Assembly (NCBI GenBank): GCA_964384585.1 | Contig: CAYLME010000043.1 | Location: 1-23,603, forward strand | Reading direction: 5' to 3' | Source: DASTYK01 sp964384585 | Lineage (GTDB): Bacteria > Gemmatimonadota > Gemmatimonadetes > Longimicrobiales > RSA9 | Length of the DNA: 23,603 nucleotides | Shown: piece after piece, positions 14,908-22,923 of the stretch | Layout: each line of letters starts with the position of its first letter | How positions within the stretch are numbered: position 1 is the stretch's first letter | The notes under the pieces: model-generated | What the model was told of the DNA's origin: nothing | Seen by the model: only the letters and a program-made list of their open reading frames with translations | Database searches by the model: none | Program-made: the position numbers and the translations under genes

Positions 14908-15882
14908 ATGTCAAAGATCCTGGCAGTCGTGGAGCAGCGCGATGGCGCGCTGCGCAAGATATCGAACGAGGTGGTCGGCGCGGCGCGTACGATCGCTGAC
15001 GCGGTGGGTGCCGAGGTGCACGCGGTGCTGATCGGCCCCGCGGGTGTGGCCGGCAGTGCCGGTGAGCTCGGTCGTTACGGTGCCGACTGGGTGCTCGTCG
15101 TCGAGAACGACGCACTCGCGAACTACTCACCGGACGTTGCGGCCGCGACGATTGCGGCGCAGGCCGCAGGCGACACTTTCGCGGTCGTGTTCGCAGCGAG
15201 CGCACAGGGGCGCGATCTCGCGCCGCGCGTCGCTGCAAAGCTGGATGTGCCGCTGGCCGCGGACGTGACGGCCATCGACGCGAGCGGTGACGAGCTGAAG
15301 GTGACACGCCCCGTTTACTCGGGTCGCGCGTTCGCTACCATCGCATTCAGCGGAGGGCCTCGCCTGATCTCGATTCGGCCGAACGTGTTCCGCGTCGGTG
15401 AGAACGCGAAGGGCGGTACGGTCGAGAAGATCGAGCCCGCACTCGATCCGTCGCAGGCACGCGTGAAGGTTCGCGAGGTCAAGGCCGCATCGGGGGACAG
15501 GCCGGACGTCGGGGAAGCGGCAATCGTCGTGGCCGGCGGCCGCGGCATGAAGGGGCCGGAGTCGTGGAACCTGCTCGAGGATCTGCGCGACGCGCTCGGC
15601 ATGCAGTCCGCACTCGGCGCTTCGCGCGCCGTGGTGGACGCCGGCTGGCGGCCGCACGCCGAACAGGTCGGGCAGACGGGCAAGACCGTCTCGCCGCAGC
15701 TCTACTTCGCTGTCGGCATCTCGGGCGCCATGCAGCACCTGGCCGGCATGCGCAGCGCGGGCACGATCGTGGCCATCAACAAGGATGCAGATGCGCCGAT
15801 CTTCAAGGTCGCGGATTACGGCATCGTCGGTGACGCGCACGAGGTATTGCCGAAGCTGACAGAAGCGATCAGGTCGGCCTGA
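14908..15882 (+). CDS. etfA: Electron transfer flavoprotein alpha subunit
   Basis: EtfA holds the FAD of the ETF heterodimer. The 324-residue protein begins MSKILAVVEQRDG. Its C-terminal FAD domain shows VAGGRGMKGPESW (about 208-220), GASRAVVDAGW, the FAD-binding run EQVGQTGKTVSPQLY (252-266) with AVGISGAMQH, and INKDADAPIF (290-299). The ATG at 14908 follows AGGGG by four bases. The frame is open upstream into etfB (14842), but that would only add unrelated residues. The gene is the last of the etf transcript and ends 21 bases before a strong terminator. Confidence 0.97.
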   Translation: MSKILAVVEQRDGALRKISNEVVGAARTIADAVGAEVHAVLIGPAGVAGSAGELGRYGADWVLVVENDALANYSPDVAAATIAAQAAGDTFAVVFAASAQGRDLAPRVAAKLDVPLAADVTAIDASGDELKVTRPVYSGRAFATIAFSGGPRLISIRPNVFRVGENAKGGTVEKIEPALDPSQARVKVREVKAASGDRPDVGEAAIVVAGGRGMKGPESWNLLEDLRDALGMQSALGASRAVVDAGWRPHAEQVGQTGKTVSPQLYFAVGISGAMQHLAGMRSAGTIVAINKDADAPIFKVADYGIVGDAHEVLPKLTEAIRSA

Positions 15883-15903
15883 CGTCTGCGGTCGAGTAAA
15901 ATG

Positions 15904-15943
15904 AATGAGCGCGCGGCAGTGGTGGCCGCGCGCTCATTTTTTT
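15904..15943. terminator. Rho-independent terminator of etfBA, probably bidirectional
   Basis: A perfect 14-bp stem (15904-15917 and 15925-15938) with a 7-base loop is followed on the + strand by a run of seven T (15937-15943). On the - strand the A-rich flank before 15904 gives a shorter T-rich tail, so it may also serve the phosphatase gene ending at 15987. Confidence 0.93.
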
Positions 15944-15986
15944 CGCCTCGGAGATCACGGAGCACACGAGGCAGCGACGCGAGCTG

Positions 15987-16553
15987 CTAGGGTGCTGGCG
16001 CGCCGAAGCGGGCGCGGATCAGGCGCGTTGGTAGACCGTCCTGGACCGTCACGATGAAGAAGTGATCGTAGGCTTCATCAGGAAGCTCGCCGATGTCGTC
16101 GGGGCCGCCGAGTGCGGCGATTGTCGGGCCGAGCGTGTTGCTGTGGCCCACGATCACGACCAGCCCGCCGGGGTGTTCGGTGCGTGCGCGTTCGGCGACG
16201 GTCTCGATGTAGGGAGGCGCGTCGCGACCGGTGCTCACGATGGTGAGCTCGACACCTGCCGCGTCTGCCAGCGGCTGCGCGGTCGTGCGGGTACGCTCGT
16301 ACGGTGTCGAGTAGATCGCATCGACGTGAGCGTCGCCGAGTGCGGCGAGGAGTGCCTGTGCGCGCGCACGGCCCGCATCCGACAGCGGCGGGTCGTTCGC
16401 CGGCTCAGTCGCTTTCTCACCATGGCGAACCAGCACGATGGTCGTCGCCGGCGACGCTTCGGTGGCGCCGTTCCCGGCATCGCCCGGGCCACGCGCGGGC
16501 GCACATGCTGTCAGCGCGAGGATGGCCCAGCAGACTGCTGCACGTGCTACCAT
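15987..16553 (-). CDS. Histidine-phosphatase (phosphoglycerate mutase-like) lipoprotein
   Basis: The 188-residue protein has a lipoprotein signal peptide (AILALTAC, lipid Cys17), so it acts at the cell envelope. The histidine-phosphatase core follows: LVRHGEKA with catalytic His44, PLSDAGRARAQALLAAL (the family's 'LT..G..QA' region), STPYERTRTTAQPLA (82-96), and the second catalytic histidine in VIVGHSNT (His137). These support a two-histidine phosphatase that hydrolyses a phosphorylated substrate through a phosphohistidine; the substrate is not predictable. GGAGGG lies about 11 bases before the ATG, longer than usual. It points toward etfA and shares the terminator region. Confidence 0.88.
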   Translation of the reverse strand: MVARAAVCWAILALTACAPARGPGDAGNGATEASPATTIVLVRHGEKATEPANDPPLSDAGRARAQALLAALGDAHVDAIYSTPYERTRTTAQPLADAAGVELTIVSTGRDAPPYIETVAERARTEHPGGLVVIVGHSNTLGPTIAALGGPDDIGELPDEAYDHFFIVTVQDGLPTRLIRARFGAPAP

Positions 16554-16707
16554 GGCTGTTCTTTCCCTCCGACAGGCATAACGGACGTTCCCGCGGGAGA
16601 CCTACAGTCGCAGCCGGCCGGGAGCAAGCGCGGTGCGGCCCGTGGATCGGTTCCGCGGCCTACCGCGTTGAAGTCCGCACCATGGGTCGGGAGCCGAAGC
16701 GGGAGGA

Positions 16708-16734
16708 GGAGGAGCCGTGACGCACGGCTCCTCC
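16708..16734 (-). terminator. Strong hairpin just downstream of the ETF-QO gene
   Basis: GGAGGAGCCGTG (16708-16719) and its exact complement (16723-16734) form a perfect 12-bp stem around a 3-base loop, 10 bases past the stop of the - strand gene. There is no U-tract. Upstream of it, 16554-16707 holds only the leader of the phosphatase gene; I saw no gene and no clear promoter. Confidence 0.6.
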
Positions 16735-16744
16735 GATCCGCGGC

Positions 16745-18406
16745 CTACATGCGCCGATAGCTCGGGCCACTGCCGCCCTCGCGTGGCGTCCAGCGCGGGC
16801 CGATCACATCCGTCGCCTTGCAGTCGATGCAGTTGGGTGCGTTGACGATCAGTTTCTCGCCGTCGCGCTCATAAACGCCTGCCGGGCACATGTGCACATA
16901 CATCTCCGCGACATCAGCCGGGACGTCCTGCCCGACAATCAGGTGGGACGGGATGTCGTCACGCGTTGCATTGCCCGCCTTGAACACCGCATCGAGCTTG
17001 CTGACCGCGAGCGGCGAGTCCGGCATCTGCGACGGCGCCTGCACGGTGCGCGGGTGCGCTGCATCGGTCTCGCTTTCGATGAATCCGCCGGGGAAGGCGC
17101 CGCCGGTAAGCGTCATGAGCGCGGCCTTCGCACCGCCCATGTAGAAGCCGTCCTTGAAGGCGAGGCGCATGTTGCGGCGCGCGTAGAGGTCGCTGCGGAT
17201 GTTGCTGGCATGGACCAGTTCGTCGTAGCGCCTGAGCGTCGCGCTCGACGTGTCGCCGTTCTTCAGCGCATTGAAGATCGCTTCCGCCGCGAAGATGCCC
17301 GACTGCATCGCGTAGTGGATGCCCTTGAGCGATGCGACCTCGACGAAGCCCGCCGAATCGCCGAGCACGACCGCGCCGCTGGCGTGACGTCGCTCGGGCA
17401 GCGCATGGAAGCCACCCTCCGGAATCGTCTTCGCGCCCCACTCGACCAGCTCGCCGCCCTCCAGGTACTCACGGAAGAACGGGTGCGCCTTCATCTGCTG
17501 CAGCAGCACGTGCACGTCGAGGTTCGCGTTGCCATAGTCGAGCCCCGCCACCAGGCCGATTGCGACGACGTTCGGCTCGAGCGGATACATGAAGCTGCCG
17601 CCGAACGTGTCGCCCGGCAGCGGCCAGCCGAGCGTGTGCACGATCGCATCGAGCGGCTTCTTCGTCTCCCAGATCTCCTTCACACCGAGTGCAAAGATCT
17701 GCGGGTTCGCCGAACGGATGTTCTGCCACTCGAAGAACGCCTGCGCGAGCGTACCGCGTGTTCCTTCGGAGAGCGCGGTGACCTTTGCGGTGATGTCGGT
17801 CGGTGGCTCGTAGCGTGACCCCTGTGCGCCGTCGCGATCGAGGCCGGTCGGCTCCGTGCGCACGCCGCGGACCGTATCACCATCGACGAGCAGTGAAGCG
17901 GCAGGGAAGCCCGTGAAGACGTTGACGCCGAGACCCTCGGCCTGCTCGCCGAGCCAGCGCACGATCTCGCATATCGACGCGATGTGATTGCCGTGGTTCT
18001 GCATGGTCGGCGGCGTCGGGATTCGGATCGCGCGCGACTGCGTGAGCAGCATCACACGCTCCTGCGAAACCGGCCCCCGCAGCGGCAGCTGGTCGTAGGG
18101 CAGGTCAGGGAACAGCGTGCGGAACGGCGCAGGGTTCACGACTGCACCCGAGAGGTTGTGTTCACCGAGTGCGCCGGCCTTCTCGAGCACGGCGATCTCG
18201 ATGTCGCCGATGCCGCCGCCGTTCTCGTTGTCCTGCTTCACGAGCTGGGCGAGCCGGATCGCGCCGGCGAGGCCGGCCGGCCCGGCACCGACGAACACGA
18301 CGTCCATCTCGACAGCCTCGGCATCCGGCTGCTCGTTCAGAATCAACCGGTCGAGCGGCAGGGCCGGCTGGTGCTGCGCCGGCACGATCCGCTTGTGCTC
18401 CGCCAT
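16745..18406 (-). CDS. Electron transfer flavoprotein:quinone oxidoreductase, variant iron-sulfur motif
   Basis: ETF-QO takes electrons from reduced ETF and passes them to the membrane quinone pool through FAD and a [4Fe-4S] cluster. The 553-residue protein has the FAD dinucleotide motif VVFVGAGPAGLAGA (36-49), GEHNLSGAVVNP (81-92), the FAD/quinone block VVLGDSAGFVEVASLKGIHYAMQSG (346-370), and the C-terminal cluster region CPAGVYE (Cys507) with NCIDCKATD (Cys526, Cys529). The family normally continues as CxxCxxC; here the last position, 532, is Thr. The ATG at 18406 has AGGGGA seven bases upstream. EtfBA lie nearby on the other strand. Assignment to the family is secure from length and motifs; the cluster may be altered. 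Confidence 0.93.
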   Translation of the reverse strand: MAEHKRIVPAQHQPALPLDRLILNEQPDAEAVEMDVVFVGAGPAGLAGAIRLAQLVKQDNENGGGIGDIEIAVLEKAGALGEHNLSGAVVNPAPFRTLFPDLPYDQLPLRGPVSQERVMLLTQSRAIRIPTPPTMQNHGNHIASICEIVRWLGEQAEGLGVNVFTGFPAASLLVDGDTVRGVRTEPTGLDRDGAQGSRYEPPTDITAKVTALSEGTRGTLAQAFFEWQNIRSANPQIFALGVKEIWETKKPLDAIVHTLGWPLPGDTFGGSFMYPLEPNVVAIGLVAGLDYGNANLDVHVLLQQMKAHPFFREYLEGGELVEWGAKTIPEGGFHALPERRHASGAVVLGDSAGFVEVASLKGIHYAMQSGIFAAEAIFNALKNGDTSSATLRRYDELVHASNIRSDLYARRNMRLAFKDGFYMGGAKAALMTLTGGAFPGGFIESETDAAHPRTVQAPSQMPDSPLAVSKLDAVFKAGNATRDDIPSHLIVGQDVPADVAEMYVHMCPAGVYERDGEKLIVNAPNCIDCKATDVIGPRWTPREGGSGPSYRRM

Positions 18407-18465
18407 GTGGCTTCCCCTGTTCAGTTCACGAGCGAGAGCGTCTCACGCATGCGCGCGATTCGCCG

Positions 18466-19767
18466 TCAGTTCACGTAGCTGCCTGATTCCTGTGCGTCAT
18501 CTGCGGCTGCCAGCAGCACTGCGTGTGCCGTGGTGCCAGCCTCCATGACCTCGACGTCCTCCGGCACGATGAGCAGCGCGTCGGCTCGCGTTGCACCCGT
18601 GAGCACGCCGGAGCCCTGGGGTCCCGTCAGCCGTGCGCGCGGCAGGCCATCATCGCCGGCCGGCTCCAGCCGCACGCGCAGGAAGCGCACGAGCCCCGGG
18701 TTCGCGCGCACCCGCTCGGCGACACGCACCGTCACGATGCGCGGCATGTGAGCGCTTCGCCCCTGCATCCGTCTCAGCGCCGGCTTCACGAACAGCTCGC
18801 ATGTCACCAGCGCCGACACCGGGTTGCCCGGCAGGCTGAAGACCGCGAGCGGAGCAGCATTGTCGCGCGGGATCGTGCCGAACGCCAGCGGACTGCCGGG
18901 CCGGACGCGTGCGCGCCAGAACGCGAGTCGGAACCCACGCCGCTCGAGCGCATCCTTGACCAGGTCATGCTCACCCATGCTCGCACCCGCACTGATGACG
19001 AGTGCGTCGGCATCGGCGTCCAGCGCACGGCCGATGCGTTCGTCGAGCGCATCGATCGTGTCCGCTGCGATGCCGAGTCGCAGTGGCCGGGCGCCTGCCG
19101 CACGGACCATGGCCGAGAGCATTGGCCCGTTCGAGTTCGCGATGCGACGTCCTGCCAGCACCTCGTCGAAGGCGTCGAGTTCGACGATCTCATCACCGGT
19201 CGAGAGGACCGCCACGAGGGGCCGGCGATAGACGCGTACCCGTGCGGCACCGACCATCGCCAGCACGCCGATCTCGGCAGCCCTGATCGCACGCCCGGCT
19301 TCCACCGCCACGTCGCCTGTCCGCAGGTCTTCCGCGCGCGGGCGAATGTTGCGCCCGGCATCGTCTGCGCGCAGCACCAGGATGCGATCGCCTTCGCGCC
19401 GCGTGTGCTCGAGGCGGACCACGCTGTCTGCCCCCTGGGGCACCGCCGCGCCGGTCATGATACGGATCGCCTGACCAGTGCCGACGCTGCGTGCCGCGAA
19501 CGCACCCGCAGGTACGTCCTCGATCATGTGCAGCATGCGCGGAGCGTCCGGCCGTGCGCCCTCGATATCCGCGGCGCGCACGGCATAGCCGTCCATGCCG
19601 CTGTTGTCCCATGCAGGCTGATCGATGGGCGAGTGCACGCTTTCCGCCAACACGCGACCGGCGCACTCCTCCAGCGCGAGCTCCTCCGTGCCGAGCGGCC
19701 GGATCGCTGCGAGCACGCGTGCGAGCGCCTCGTTCGCATCGATCCAGTCCGCCGGTCGCCCAGTCAT
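18466..19767 (-). CDS. moeA: Molybdopterin molybdenumtransferase
   Basis: MoeA inserts molybdate or tungstate into adenylated molybdopterin. The 433-residue protein shows DNSGMDGYAVRA (54-65), IMTGAAVPQGADSVV, the MoCF-domain motifs VLSTGDEI and NSNGPML, SAGASMGEHDLVKDAL (the family's 'GGVS.GD.D' loop), and SLPGNPVSALVTCELFVKPAL, followed by the C-terminal beta domain. The ATG at 19767 overlaps the mobA stop (ATGA). It is the last gene of the tup-fdhD-mobA-moeA operon. The next gene on the strand starts only 59 bases beyond its end, with no clear terminator between, so some read-through into the ETF-QO gene is possible. Confidence 0.96.
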   Translation of the reverse strand: MTGRPADWIDANEALARVLAAIRPLGTEELALEECAGRVLAESVHSPIDQPAWDNSGMDGYAVRAADIEGARPDAPRMLHMIEDVPAGAFAARSVGTGQAIRIMTGAAVPQGADSVVRLEHTRREGDRILVLRADDAGRNIRPRAEDLRTGDVAVEAGRAIRAAEIGVLAMVGAARVRVYRRPLVAVLSTGDEIVELDAFDEVLAGRRIANSNGPMLSAMVRAAGARPLRLGIAADTIDALDERIGRALDADADALVISAGASMGEHDLVKDALERRGFRLAFWRARVRPGSPLAFGTIPRDNAAPLAVFSLPGNPVSALVTCELFVKPALRRMQGRSAHMPRIVTVRVAERVRANPGLVRFLRVRLEPAGDDGLPRARLTGPQGSGVLTGATRADALLIVPEDVEVMEAGTTAHAVLLAAADDAQESGSYVN

Positions 19768-20378
19768 CCGGCCGCAGCGAGGCGTTCCGCATGATCGCGG
19801 TCCTCGCGGGTATTGATGTTCATGAACAGCCGCTCCGGATCGCCGAACGCCGCCACTTCGTCGGCGGCGAGCACACCGACACGAACCTCGTCATGGAAGC
19901 CGATCACGCGCATGTCGTCGCGCGCGACCGCGCGCTCGATCGGTACGATGCAGCGTGTCGAGTACCATGCGCAGAGGGGCTCCATGCCGCGCCTGCTGGT
20001 GCTCGCAGGCAGCACCGCATCCAGGCTCTGCTCGCGCGCCTGCTGTTCCAGCCGGCGCAACAGTGCGACGGACGGGAACGGCATGTCACACGCGAGCACG
20101 AGGACGCCGTCGCAGCCGCGCTCACGCGTGTACAGAAGTGCCGCGTGTATGCCGGCGACCGCGCCTGCACCTTCGAGCACGTCAGCCCGGACGGGCAGCC
20201 CGAGCGACGCGTACGCGTCGACGTCATTGGCAATCACGACCTGCTCGTCGCTCGCCTCGCGCAGTGCGTCCAGCACCCGATCGATCAGTCGTGTGCCGGC
20301 CACGCTCACGAACGACTTGGGCTCGCCGTAGCGCACCGACCTGCCGCCCGCGATCGCGGCACCGCACGTTCTGCTCAC
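19764..20378 (-). CDS. mobA: Molybdenum cofactor guanylyltransferase-like protein
   Basis: MobA-type enzymes attach a nucleotide to the molybdenum or tungsten cofactor, giving the bis-MGD form used by formate dehydrogenases. The 204-residue protein has the nucleotidyltransferase start AAIAGGRSVRYGEPKS (7-22), in which the family's 'LAGGxSxRMGxDK' is recognisable, GAVAGIHAAL (72-81), and the metal-binding LACDMPF (Asp98). The GTG start at 20378 overlaps the fdhD stop (GTGA); an in-frame upstream region is only shadow sequence. A MocA-like cytidylyltransferase is an alternative, but the fdhD neighbour favours MobA. The stop overlaps the moeA start. Confidence 0.85.
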   Translation of the reverse strand: MSRTCGAAIAGGRSVRYGEPKSFVSVAGTRLIDRVLDALREASDEQVVIANDVDAYASLGLPVRADVLEGAGAVAGIHAALLYTRERGCDGVLVLACDMPFPSVALLRRLEQQAREQSLDAVLPASTSRRGMEPLCAWYSTRCIVPIERAVARDDMRVIGFHDEVRVGVLAADEVAAFGDPERLFMNINTREDRDHAERLAAAG

Positions 20379-21055
20379 CGCGCGCCCCACACGTATGCGT
20401 CGCGCGCGGCCGCGCGCGCGACGATCGGTATACCGGCGTCGGCCGCGATCTCGATAGCGAGCGTCGTCGGAAGCGAGCGCGTCGCGATCCAAGCGACGTC
20501 GGCCGCCGCCGCCTTGCGCGCGATCTCGCCGCTTACGCGCGCGCTCACTACGAGGCCGAGCGAAGGCGTGTCCGTGTCGATCAGAAGGGCTCCACCGAGA
20601 ACCTTGTCCACGGCATTGTGTCGGCCCACGTCCGTCTGGATGTGCAGCAGCCGCTCGCCGTCGCTCAAGGCAGCGACGTGCACCCCCCCGGACGGATGTC
20701 GCTGGTCGCCAGCGCGAAACAGCTCGCGCATCATTTCGTGCAATGCTTCCGGCGGCGGCGGCGACGGCCGCGGCCGGCGAACATGGCTGAACGTTTCGTG
20801 CGCCGCCGCAGGCCGCAGGTGCGCATCCAGCACGATCGTGTCGCCCTGGTCGCTCACGTCGATCGCAGCCACACGTCGGCCGCTCAGCAGTCCTTCCGCG
20901 AGGAGCCGGCCGGCCGCTAGCGCGTGCAGTGCGCTCGGCGTGCAGGTGCCTTCGAAGGTTCGCTCACCGCCGAGCTCGAGGAGGAAGCGTCGCTCTTCGA
21001 CTGCGTACTCGGAACTCATGGAGCCGAATATACCGAACCGCGCCGGCGGCTGCAT
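20375..21055 (-). CDS. fdhD: FdhD-like formate dehydrogenase accessory protein lacking the catalytic CxxC
   Basis: FdhD passes sulfur to the molybdenum cofactor of formate dehydrogenase. The 226-residue protein shows the family features TCTPSALHALAAGRLLAEGLL (37-57, where relatives have 'TPGDxxELALGFLLAEG'), GGVHVAAL (123-130), DVGRHNAVDKVLGG (142-155) and SARVSGEI (171-178). The central sulfur-transfer loop, normally CGxCG before the GGVH block, is replaced by a Pro/Arg stretch (RRPRPSPPPPE, 93-103), and the only cysteine in the protein is Cys38. The ATG at 21055 directly follows the upstream stop (TGAATG); ATG at 21019 is an alternative. A TATATT on this strand just before 21019 could be part of an internal promoter. 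The family call is firm; the activity is doubtful. Confidence 0.85.
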   Translation of the reverse strand: MQPPARFGIFGSMSSEYAVEERRFLLELGGERTFEGTCTPSALHALAAGRLLAEGLLSGRRVAAIDVSDQGDTIVLDAHLRPAAAHETFSHVRRPRPSPPPPEALHEMMRELFRAGDQRHPSGGVHVAALSDGERLLHIQTDVGRHNAVDKVLGGALLIDTDTPSLGLVVSARVSGEIARKAAAADVAWIATRSLPTTLAIEIAADAGIPIVARAAARDAYVWGAR

Positions 21056-22207
21056 TCAGGCAGGGAAGACACGGAGCGCCGTTGCCTTCAGGTAGGCGGT
21101 GAGGGAGATGCCGGTCGCGACGCCAAGCGCGTCCGCGCTGCCGCGCGTCAGTACCGCGGTGAATGGCGCGCCGCCCAGCAGCCGCACGCGCACCAGGCCG
21201 CCCGTCGGCACGATGGAGTGAACGATGACCGGCAACCGGTTGACCGCACTGGTCGGCGCGTCCTCGTCTGCCGGACCCAGGGTGATGTCCTCGGGACGGT
21301 ATGCGACGTGGACGCGCGCGCCTGTGGCAGGCTGGCCGTACCCCTCCGCGATGCGGCCGCTCAGCGTTGCGCCACCGGCCAGGCGCACGCGCACCAGGCC
21401 GCCCGCTTCGCTCGCGTCGACGACGCCGTCCAGCAGCAGCTCCGCGCCCGTGAACGCGGCAATGAACGATGTCGCTGGTGCGGCCACCAGCTCGGCGGGC
21501 GTTGCTGACTGCGTGATGCTGCCCGCCTCGAGCACCGCCACGTGATCGGCCAGCGCGAACGCCTCGGCCGCATCGTGCGTAACGACGATCGCAGCGCGCG
21601 CGTGGGCGCGCACGAGGTGTTCGAGATCCTCGCGGAAGCGACGCTGGGCGGTGACATCGAGGTTGGCCGTGGGCTCGTCGAGCAGCAGCACGTCGGGGCG
21701 CAGCACGAGCGCCCGTGCGAGCGCCACGCGCTGTGCTTCACCACCGGACAGTGAATCGATCGAACGATCCGCGAACTGCGCCAGGCCGAGTGCCTCGAGC
21801 ACCGGCGCCACCGCGTCACGGACTGCATTGCGCGACATGCTGCGCGCGCGCAGCCCATACGCAACGTTCGCGCGCACCGTGCCGCGGAAGAGCCACGGTC
21901 GCTGGAACACACCTGCGATACGACGTCGCGCGTCGCTGTCCTGCGGGCCGACCTGGCGCCCGTCGAGCAGCACGCGTCCGCTGTCCGCCTCCTCGATGAG
22001 CAGCAGGATGCGGAACAGAGTCGACTTGCCTGCGCCGTTCGGCCCGAGTACGGCGAGCACGTGATTGCGCTGCAGCGCGAGCGACACGTCCCGCAGCACC
22101 TGCCGCCCGCCGTAGTTACGACTGACGCGTTCGGCGCGCAGCAGCGGCTCCTGCGCTGCCGTGCCCGGCGCGTCCTGCCGCGCTGTCGTCGTTGCGGTGC
22201 CGCTCAT
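21056..22207 (-). CDS. tupC: ABC transporter ATPase, tungstate/molybdate type with TOBE domain
   Basis: This 383-residue ATPase powers the permease encoded just upstream. It has Walker A GPNGAGKST (55-63), Q-loop Gln102, signature LSGGEAQR (153-160), Walker B VLLLDEPT (173-180) and the switch His211. The C-terminal third (about 255-383) looks like a TOBE/Mop-type regulatory region made of two similar halves, each with GGLVRVRL followed by GGA; such domains bind oxyanions in molybdate-family importers. The ATG at 22207 overlaps the permease stop (ATGA). The TupA neighbour points to tungstate rather than molybdate as the main substrate. Confidence 0.9.
   Translation of the reverse strand: MSGTATTTARQDAPGTAAQEPLLRAERVSRNYGGRQVLRDVSLALQRNHVLAVLGPNGAGKSTLFRILLLIEEADSGRVLLDGRQVGPQDSDARRRIAGVFQRPWLFRGTVRANVAYGLRARSMSRNAVRDAVAPVLEALGLAQFADRSIDSLSGGEAQRVALARALVLRPDVLLLDEPTANLDVTAQRRFREDLEHLVRAHARAAIVVTHDAAEAFALADHVAVLEAGSITQSATPAELVAAPATSFIAAFTGAELLLDGVVDASEAGGLVRVRLAGGATLSGRIAEGYGQPATGARVHVAYRPEDITLGPADEDAPTSAVNRLPVIVHSIVPTGGLVRVRLLGGAPFTAVLTRGSADALGVATGISLTAYLKATALRVFPA
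21184..21405 (-). repeat. Direct repeat within the TOBE region of tupC
   Basis: An identical 21-base sequence occurs at 21184-21204 and 21385-21405, exactly 201 bases (67 codons) apart and in frame. It encodes the GGLVRVRL segment of each half and shows an internal domain duplication. Confidence 0.7.
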
Positions 22208-22923
22208 GCGAACGGACGATGCACGCCCGCGCGCACGCGCGCCTGCTGGGCGCGTGTCAGCAGTGCGTTCACCACGAATGCGAGCGTGAGGAGCACGAGC
22301 CCGAACGCCAGTGCCGTCGCGAAGTTACCGCGTCGCGTCTCGAGCACGATCGCGGTCGTCATGACACGCGTCTCGCCGGCGATGTTACCGCCGACCATCA
22401 TGACCGCGCCGACCTCGGAGATGACGGCACCGAAGCCTGCGACCACGGCCGCGAACAGGCCGAGTCGCGCCTCCGCGAGATGTGTGAGCAGGGCGCGGGC
22501 ACGGCTAGCGCCCAGGCCGCGTGCCTGCAGGCGCACGTCAGGCGGCACGGCCTGTACCGCCGCCATGCTGATGCCGGCAACGTACGGCGCAGCGAGCAGC
22601 GCCTGCGCGATGACCATGGATGTCGGAGTGAACAGCAGTTCCAGGTGACCGGCGGGACCCGCGCGCGAGAAGACCATGTAGACGAAGAGGCCGACGACGA
22701 CGGGCGGCAGTGCAAACCCCGTGTGGATGAGCGCGATCGCGAGACCGCGACCGGGAAAGCGCTGCAGCCCCACGGCGATGCCGACAGGCAGGCCGAAGAT
22801 CAGCCCCAGCAGCACACCTGCACCCGATACCTGCAACGACAGCAGCAGGATCTGCCAGACGTAGGCGTCGCCGCTCAGAAGGAGCCGGCCAGCCTCGCGC
22901 AGGCTCTCGATGAAGACGTCCAT
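22204..22923 (-). CDS. tupB: ABC transporter permease, tungstate type
   Basis: This 239-residue inner-membrane protein has several hydrophobic segments (about 22-50, 60-86, 102-124, 152-180 and 203-224). It carries the coupling-helix region GLGASRARALLTHL and the segment GFGAVISEVGAVMMVGGNI (about 163-181), which closely resembles the 'EVGAAMMVGGNI' block of TupB permeases. It forms the membrane channel for the TupA-bound oxyanion. The ATG at 22923 shares its first base with the tupA stop (TGATG), and its stop overlaps the tupC start. Confidence 0.93.
   Translation of the reverse strand: MDVFIESLREAGRLLLSGDAYVWQILLLSLQVSGAGVLLGLIFGLPVGIAVGLQRFPGRGLAIALIHTGFALPPVVVGLFVYMVFSRAGPAGHLELLFTPTSMVIAQALLAAPYVAGISMAAVQAVPPDVRLQARGLGASRARALLTHLAEARLGLFAAVVAGFGAVISEVGAVMMVGGNIAGETRVMTTAIVLETRRGNFATALAFGLVLLTLAFVVNALLTRAQQARVRAGVHRPFA

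Noticed and set aside
18421..18475. 10-base direct repeat TCAGTTCACG at 18421 and 18466
   Set aside because: It is too short and overlaps a stop codon; no mobile-element or attachment-site context is present.
19491..21095. Open frame of 534 codons on the + strand opposite moeA, mobA and fdhD
   Set aside because: It spans three genes with clear families and has no recognisable product.
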